Assembly (NCBI GenBank): GCA_023053685.1
Contig: JALIGW010000001.1
Coordinates: 154,463,466-154,527,465, forward strand
DNA from: Diadophis punctatus similis
Taxonomy: Eukaryota > Chordata > Lepidosauria > Squamata > Dipsadidae
Direction: 5' to 3'
DNA: 64,000 nucleotides
Shown: positions 57,862 to 64,000 of the stretch, one piece after another
Numbering within the stretch: the stretch's first letter is position 1
Layout of the letters: the number at the start of each line of letters is the position of its first letter
Notes under the pieces: generated by a model
Seen by the model: the letters and a program-made list of their open reading frames with translations, nothing else
What the model was told of the DNA's origin: nothing
The model's database searches: none
Position numbers and translations under genes: made by a program

Positions 57862-59135
57862 CAGGTAATCCTCAAGGTATGACACATCATTTAGTGACCA
57901 AAGTTACAACACACCTCCCCAAAGGCATTTATGACCATGATTCGAAGACAAGAATTTTACAAAGGTTATCCAGTCATTCGGACTTACGAATGACTGGGTG
58001 GCTTTATAACTTTGCAGAGACGCTGAAGCATGCCCACCTATCTCTTCCCCCCCATCCTTGCCCTGCCAGATCCCCAAAAGCACTGGACCTCCTTTTCCCT
58101 CCGTTCCACCTCTCACAATCCTTGCTTACCTTCTGGAGATCCGCAGAACTGTGAGCCGTTCTTACTGGGACACGTGAAGCAGCCATTTGCAAACTGACCT
58201 CGGCAAAGCAGCATTTCCCCCTTCTTCTCTTTAACTCAAAACAGGATAGTTAACCACAGTTTGTGCTTTGCAGTTTCTATGTTTCCTGGTAAAAAAAAGT
58301 TTTAAAAGGAAGGGGGAGAAACAAGAGTGGTGCAATGAAACGGAGAACAGACAGTGAAGGGTTCAGTGTTAACAGAGCGATGCAGAGGGAACTGCTTTGA
58401 CTTGTTTGAAACCTGACCTGGAAGGCAAAGCTGCTCTTCCCCCTTTCCTTTGCATCACTCTTTTAACACTGAACCACAGGTGAAATTCAGCAGATTCGGA
58501 CAGGTTCTATAGAACCGGTGGTGGCAATTATGTGCAGTTCGGAGAACTGGTAAATCACACCACTGACTGCCCCTGCCCCTCCCCTCCCCTCCTACTCCTT
58601 CTCTCCTCCTTCTCGAGCTCATACACACAGAGCAAACATGAGAAGGAGGCGAGAAACAGCCAGGTTGAACGCTAGAAAACTTGGCCGAACCTTTCTGTCA
58701 GCTCTGTGGGCGTGGCTTGGTGGGCATGGCTTGGTGGGGTGGTGCCTCCCCGGCTTGCTGTGAGTGATTTCAAGTTGGTCATGCCCACTCAGTCACATGA
58801 CCCCCCACCAAGCCACACCCACCAAGCCACACCCACAGAACCAGTAGGGAAAAATTTGAATGTCACCCCTGCACTGAACCCTTCATTGTCTGTTCTTCAT
58901 CTTATTGATTACACTTCTGTTTCTCCCCCTTCCTTTTAAAACTCTTTTTCATGAGGAAATATAGAAACTGCAAAGCACAAACTGTGCTGTTTTCAGTTAA
59001 AGAGGCCATGCAGAAAGGCAAAAAGCAGGGGAGTTTGCCAAGGTCAGTTTGCAAATGGCTGCTCCACATGGCCCAGTAAGAATGGCCCACAATACTGAGT
59101 TCTGCAGATCTTCGGAAGGTAAGCAGGTGCTTAAC
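57862..59135. mobile_element. Large fold-back mariner-like element with a nested hAT MITE
   Basis: The left end GCAGGTAATCCTCAAGGTAT, then ATCATTTAGTGACCAAAGTT, matches the terminal sequence that I know from reptile elements beginning CAGGTAGTCCTCGACTTA. The left arm at about 58100-58395 (with GCAGCCATTTGCAAACTGAC and CACAGTTTGTGCTTTGCAGT) is repeated in inverse at about 58440-59130 (GTCAGTTTGCAAATGGCTGC, AGAAACTGCAAAGCACAAAC). The right arm is split by the MITE at 58475-58871. The outer right end is missing or eroded. No transposase frame was found. Confidence 0.65.
58475..58871 (-). mobile_element. hAT-like MITE, family B2, nested and inverted
   Basis: It starts CACAGGTGAAATTCAGCAG and ends TTTGAATGTCACCCCTG. 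An exact duplication, CACTGAAC, flanks it (58467-58474 and 58872-58879). GTTCGGAGAACTGG near the left end and GTGGGCGTGG repeats near the right show that it is reversed relative to the copies at 14786 and 47895. It lacks the 41-bp tandem units. Confidence 0.9.
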
Positions 59136-59369
59136 AATAAGTGAAAACATAAAATAGAAAAAGCAAAATAGAAAACTAATATGTTGTTATACTAAACAGT
59201 TACAATTCTATATATAATTATATATATGCAAACATTTTGCAGGTGTTTGTGTGTGTGTGTGTTCATTTCTAATATACTTATATAACAATCATGTTTTAAT
59301 ATCCAGAAAGTATTTTCCAGAAAATATATTCTAGAAAAATGTATGGGGTTCTATGGTTCTGATAATATC
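59136..59369. other. Short AT-rich stretch
   Basis: It holds a short (GT)n at 59244-59261 and ATATATAATTATATATATG. Nothing else was seen. Confidence 0.45.
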
Positions 59370-60960
59370 TTTACAGAAAACACCATTACTAGTTAATGAG
59401 GGAGGATTGGGTTTTCCAGATCCGAAAGCTATATTATATCAACTTTACCTATTGTCAAGTACTGTATTTTATAAGGAAGCCAAATATTGGTGCTAATTTT
59501 CCATCTATGCATATAAAGTACATTTGTTTGGATGGACAGAATTAGGATTCAAATATAATAGCACTCTACTATCTCGAATCAATTATTTAAGTTAGAAAAT
59601 TGTGGAATGTTATAACTAATAAAAACAGATTCATTCCTTTTCCCCATGCCAATTTGACTTTATGAGGAAATCATAATCATAAATTAAACATTTAGGGAAA
59701 ATGGTGGCATCAAAAAATTGAATGAAAGTGGGGATATTGACTTTGGACCAATTGAAAGATGATGAGGATGGTTTTTTTAACATACAGTGTGCTGGACTGA
59801 GAGACAAAGTAATCTATCAGATGTAACTCAGTGGCAATATTTATAACTACAACATTTGTTAACATTGTTTGGGTCAGCAGAATTTTCAGCTTCTGCAATA
59901 CGCAAGATACTACAACAATTGGTTAAATCTTTTAAAACTAAAAAACTTACTATTAGCTTTTTTAATAGATACTTGTAATCAATAAATCAGTTTGATATGC
60001 AAAAGTTAAGAGATGAGCGGAATAAAGAATGAGAGATTCCTATATTTCTAGACAATAGAAGAGTGTATTAACTTCTATAGCAAAAGTGTCAATGGAATTT
60101 AAACTATAACTTATACAACAAAAAATCCATTATATTTAGAATATATTGGATTTCATTACGCCCGTACAGGAAAGGATTGTCTAACACGGAGGTGTCAAAC
60201 TCACAGCCAACGGGCCAGATGCGTCACGCACTGGCCACGTCCATGCCCGGTTTAGTGAAGGGAAAAAAGTTGTGATACGTCATGTGACGCCACAGTGACA
60301 ATGCGAGTTTGACACCCCTAGTATACAGGTAGTTGCAATTCACTTCTTAGAACACAGGAAAGATGACAGTGGTTTGCAAAACATGGTTGGAATATCTACA
60401 TGTTCTTCCTGCATTGCAGTTGTGAAAAACTATTCTCCACAGTTTTGAGAGCTGGTCAGCAAGAGAACTGGATAATTCCCCAAATTAGCTAACTTGCTGA
60501 TAAATGGGATGTTAAAGCACACACATAGCCAGGTTTCAAAAACTAGGACAACATTTTGTTGGAGATTTAAGAAGAAGGCTTCCTTAAAACATATGCTTTT
60601 ACAATGTCCTATACTTACTATGGTTTGGGAGAAAGTAGTGAACTATATAAATGTGACTGTGCAGCCAAAGCTAAATTTTCGGAGGATAATTTTCTTTTGA
60701 ATTACATATCTAGTTCGTAGAACTTGACAACTGGACAAAGTAAATGGATTTTTCCAGACCCTTATTATAGCTAAAAGACTGATATTGCAACATTTGTAAA
60801 AATAAAGGTATGACCCCATTTATTCGATGGGTTGTAGGCTTGATTGAACTTGCTTCTTATGAGCAAATTGTCAATAGACGTAGATTTTATATGGATAAAT
60901 ATAATAAAATATGGGATTCATTTATACGAAATGCAATAGGTTAAAAACATTGCTAAATAG
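59370..60960 (+). pseudogene. L1-type LINE ORF2 remnant, decayed
   Basis: Motifs of the L1 ORF2 C-terminal half appear in order on the plus strand. They are NEGGLGFPDPKAILYQLY (about 59394-59447), the Cys/His-like segment CWRFKKKASLKHMLLQCP with TMVWEKV (about 60556-60635), and IRWVVGLIELASYEQIVNRR (about 60821-60880). WDSFIRNAIG lies near the end. Stops and frameshifts are common. It is of a different L1 lineage from the copy at 41170-42583 (the sequences do not match closely) and is older. A family E MITE interrupts it at 60187-60320. Confidence 0.75.
60187..60320. mobile_element. hAT-like MITE, family E (copy 2), nested in L1
   Basis: It starts CGGAGGTGTCAAACTCACAG and ends TGCGAGTTTGACACCCCTA, giving clear inverted repeats. 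The body CGGGCCAGATGCGTCACGCA matches the copy at 30027-30159. The flanks GTCTAACA and GTATACAG are too different to prove a duplication. Confidence 0.85.
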
Positions 60961-60964
60961 GAAG

Positions 60965-63055
60965 AGATATTTTATTTAAAAGTTTGCTGAAATTAAGCTA
61001 TATTATGTCTTCTGTATTCTACAATTTATTAAGGAAATTATCCGCTCCCAAAGAAGAAATAGGGTTTGGCAAGACAATCTTCTGGAAAGTTCATGTTGAC
61101 ATTTGATAATTTCTGCTTTGTTCTCAGGTATTTGCTGATCAGTTTCTATGGTCTCTGGATTTTTTTCCAGATGCCTATGTCAGACTGACTTATCCGTAAC
61201 TCACTGAATCATCCCTTTCTCCTTTCATGACTATAGAGACAAGATAAGGATTGAGATAATTATTTCAGTTCCTTAGGATGCAATTCGCCTGGCTTCAATA
61301 CTATCCTTCATTTACCTTCTCACAATCTCTGGATGGAACTTTCAGGAACTTTCTCTCTAACAAGAGAGAAAACCAAGCAGTATAGGAGTTAAAATAGCTC
61401 TGTTCTGCTTTGAGCAGCTGATCCTTCCCTCTCCTGTTTATTTTAAACATATCTGCAGAAGGCCTTTTTGCTGATCGTAGCATCCTTCATCAACTTTGGC
61501 AGATTCTGAGCTTTGACTTTTTTTGACACCATCTTGACAGTTCTAAGTTAACTGCATGTATTCCTCCTTGGTGGCCTGGCTGTTTATCATTATGCCACCA
61601 AATCATTCTGTCACCAAGGAGATTACAAAATAAAATACAATTGACACATTCACTCCAAAAGGAGAAAAAAATAATAAAATAAAACATTGGTGATAGGGAA
61701 AGGAAAATAAATAAATAGGCAATTAAAAAACTTAATCTAGAGCTTTCATAACAATAGAGCTGCGAAGAACTAACTCCCCCCCAAAACCCAACAAAACCTT
61801 AACAATAAAAACAAAAAAAATCTAATAAAAAGTGATATCGTGAAGGGTGACATTCAAAGTTCCGTCTGGAAGTATTTAGCCTTCACTAATTTCTGGGAGG
61901 TCATTACTAGAAAGGATCAATCGCTTCTAGAGGCAAACATTTCTAAAGTTTTGTTGCAATATTTGAAAAGCAACTTTTTTTAGAGTTAGCTCCCCACAAC
62001 TCATGAAAATGGGATACTTACAGCAGCATCTCCAAAGAGGATCCCTGCAGATGGTTGACACTGGTTGGAGTAGGTGATCCTATAAGTACCTTTGAATTGT
62101 ATCTAGAAATGCATTGGTAATGAGGGTCTACGAGTTGGGTATAATATGATCATAATGTATAGACAAGAATTGCCCATGCATTTTGCACCAAGTATAATTT
62201 CCGAGTGTAGAATGTTATTTGTTTGTTTTTAAATCTCAATTTTTATTTATACATTGGCTTCGATTTTCCTCTACTATTTTCCTCAGTGGAATTGTTTGGA
62301 ATTATGCTATTATTATCTTCCTCTTATAATAGCAACTCTAATACTGGTTTTATAATTCCCATCCCTCTAGAGATCCTTTTCCCAACAGTTTATTCTGTCA
62401 TGGAATCCCATTAGATTTCTTTAATTAATTAAAACATGTTTTTTTAAGTTAAAGATACCACATATAGCTTTTTTTTCCAGGTTTAATCACAGTCCATTGT
62501 ATTGGTTGTTATTTTTTTTAAGTCAAAGTATAACAATCACACACCCACACGGATTCTCAAACACTTGTTTGTGAACATCAGACATGATACGTTTGCAGTA
62601 ACCGCGAAATAGAAACCAGAGACATGCTTATATAGTTGACCGGACTGCAAATTGTTCTAACGGACTGCAAATTCTGGCCTGTCCAGGCCAGCTAGCTGCC
62701 TGCCTCACTGAAGGACGGCTTCAGAGAGAGTGGCCGGTGGAAGGAGAGGCACAGAGGGAGACCTCGGTGCCAGGCAAACGTTCTGCAATGCGTCACTGTC
62801 TTTGATCTGACCTGAACAAAGGATGGATTGAGCTCAGTGTGGGAGGAAAGGGGGGGAAATGTGCGCTTTAAGACTGTAAGGTTGATCAACTCCCAGGGGG
62901 AAAAAAAGAAATTGGTAAAGTCAAGGATGCCCCTATTTTGGGGGGGGAGAAGGGAGGGAGTTGGGCTCTCTCATGGGTACAGGCAACCACATATAGCTTT
63001 CATTTCCCTTAAAAACAAGGGTTCCAGCACTGCAAGGTCATTTCCCTAAATAATC
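60965..63055. other. Non-coding stretch, nothing recognised
   Basis: Frames of 60-73 codons on both strands show no domain. A G run lies at 62940-62948. The segment 62660-62830 is moderately GC-rich, but I see no promoter or exon that I can support. Confidence 0.4.
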
Positions 63056-63059
63056 GTGC

Positions 63060-63470
63060 CACTTCTTTTTCATAAACTAAGTCTTCCTCATTGGTTAGTA
63101 TCAGATCAAGGGTAGCTGATCCTCATTTTTGCATTCTTCCATCCTCTGAAGGGGAAAATTATCCAAAAGACAAACCGTGTATCATCTGGAAGGACCAATG
63201 TTTGGCAGTTTTAGTCTCCCAATAAATGTAGAGATCTTTAAAGTCCCCATCTCTTAATGACACTTTGAACAATCTGCAAACTGCTTTTGGAGGGTTTGCC
63301 GTAATCGTCTTGGTTGGACGGTCAATAGTAGATCAGACAGTAGGTAGCATTGCTTTTATTTGTTCCTCCTTTGATGGTAGTGCAACATGTTCTCTACAGT
63401 ATTGTCAAGTTAGTGCACTTGAATTTCTGAGCAGGAGTGCAATTCTTTTGCTCTGTTGTTTATGTTCCTT
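63060..63470 (-). pseudogene. CR1 LINE endonuclease-domain remnant
   Basis: On the minus strand GDFKDLYIYWETKTAKHWSF (about 63200-63270) corresponds to the CR1 endonuclease motif GDFNxPDIxWExNTA. It is followed at about 63070-63120 by ATLDLILTNEEDLV, the conserved TLDLxLTNxxDLV of the CR1 apurinic endonuclease. One in-frame stop and a frame change separate the two parts. Upstream, LPSKEEQIKAML matches the PPxQEEExxxxF region. Only part of the endonuclease remains. Confidence 0.75.
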
Positions 63471-63790
63471 TTGAGTAATGTGTTTTAGCCATCTTTATCT
63501 GTATCTCTGCAAAAAATGATTTGTAGCAAATGCTAGACTGACCTTGAAGAAAATGGCAAAAAAGCAATGCATCCATTTGTCAACTACTTAGTACCAGCTG
63601 ATTGAAATCCAGAATATTGATTATGTCAATAACTTTATTCATAATAGTATGTCACAAAAGCGATGGCTATATTCCTCCACTACAGTTCACTGTGGAAATA
63701 ATATTATTTCTGACTGCTAGTCAGATGTATTTGGAGGAATTGTGTTCTCTCAAAGAAATGTGAACCACAGCAAAATATATTTTGGTGAAC
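63471..63790. other. Short unassigned stretch
   Basis: Nothing recognised. Confidence 0.4.
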
Positions 63791-63793
63791 AAG

Positions 63794-63925
<132 letters not shown>

Positions 63926-64000
63926 GAATCCAGTGCCCTCCAAAAACCCCACACTGTTTGCAGATAAATGTATAATGTTTTTATTCAGGTCTCTTTGATA

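Noticed and set aside
62660..62830. GC-richer stretch considered as a host exon or CpG island
   Set aside because: No open frame with domain similarity, few CpGs and no convincing splice signals.

Overview
This window looks like intergenic or intronic DNA from a vertebrate, most likely a squamate reptile and probably a snake. The evidence is the repeat content. There are CR1, L1, BovB/RTE and Penelope-like retroelements side by side, tRNA-derived SINEs of squamate type, many short hAT-like MITEs, Tc1/mariner-like MITEs and long GATA/ATAG microsatellites. I found no host protein-coding exon, rRNA, functional tRNA, CRISPR array or bacterial-type operon. The longest open frames belong to retroelements or are artefacts of simple repeats. 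Family names come from recognised motifs and remembered consensus sequences, not from a database search.

Layout. 0-8.3 kb: a hAT MITE (629-1065), a CR1-tailed SINE, Penelope 3' ends including an inverted pair, a SINE and three more hAT MITEs. 8.3-12.6 kb: a quiet stretch, then a decayed BovB remnant and a mariner-type MITE with internal tandem repeats. 13-16.1 kb: a SINE split by another repeat, then three hAT MITEs. 17-19.8 kb: a (GT)n tract, a SINE, a CR1 3' end split by a hAT MITE, and a 135-bp mariner MITE. 21-27 kb: SINEs, GATA-type microsatellites, a 28-bp minisatellite and a compound trinucleotide tract split by a mariner MITE. 30-33.5 kb: a hAT MITE, a 5'-truncated CR1 with an almost open reverse transcriptase frame, and a 1.1-kb L1-type insertion with a perfect 17-bp target duplication. 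35.5 kb: a young SINE with a 17-bp target duplication. 41-43.6 kb: an L1 ORF2 C-terminal region and a 668-bp hAT MITE. 47-53 kb: four more hAT MITEs. 53.7-55.2 kb: a hAT MITE, a Penelope remnant carrying a SINE, and a long (AAT)n tract. 57.6-61 kb: a SINE, a large fold-back element with a nested MITE, and a decayed L1 with a nested MITE. 63-64 kb: a CR1 endonuclease remnant and (AAAT)n.

The most notable pattern is the hAT MITE load: 19 copies in five terminal-repeat families, many with exact 8-bp target duplications. They supply most of the GC-rich, CpG-rich islands in AT-rich DNA. Several carry sequences matching the NRF1 palindrome, and two carry the YY1 core. Some are near-perfect fold-backs along their whole length. 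The other notable item is a possible HAL1-like (ORF1-only) L1 insertion at 32.1-33.2 kb. No gene network can be described, because no host gene is visible.
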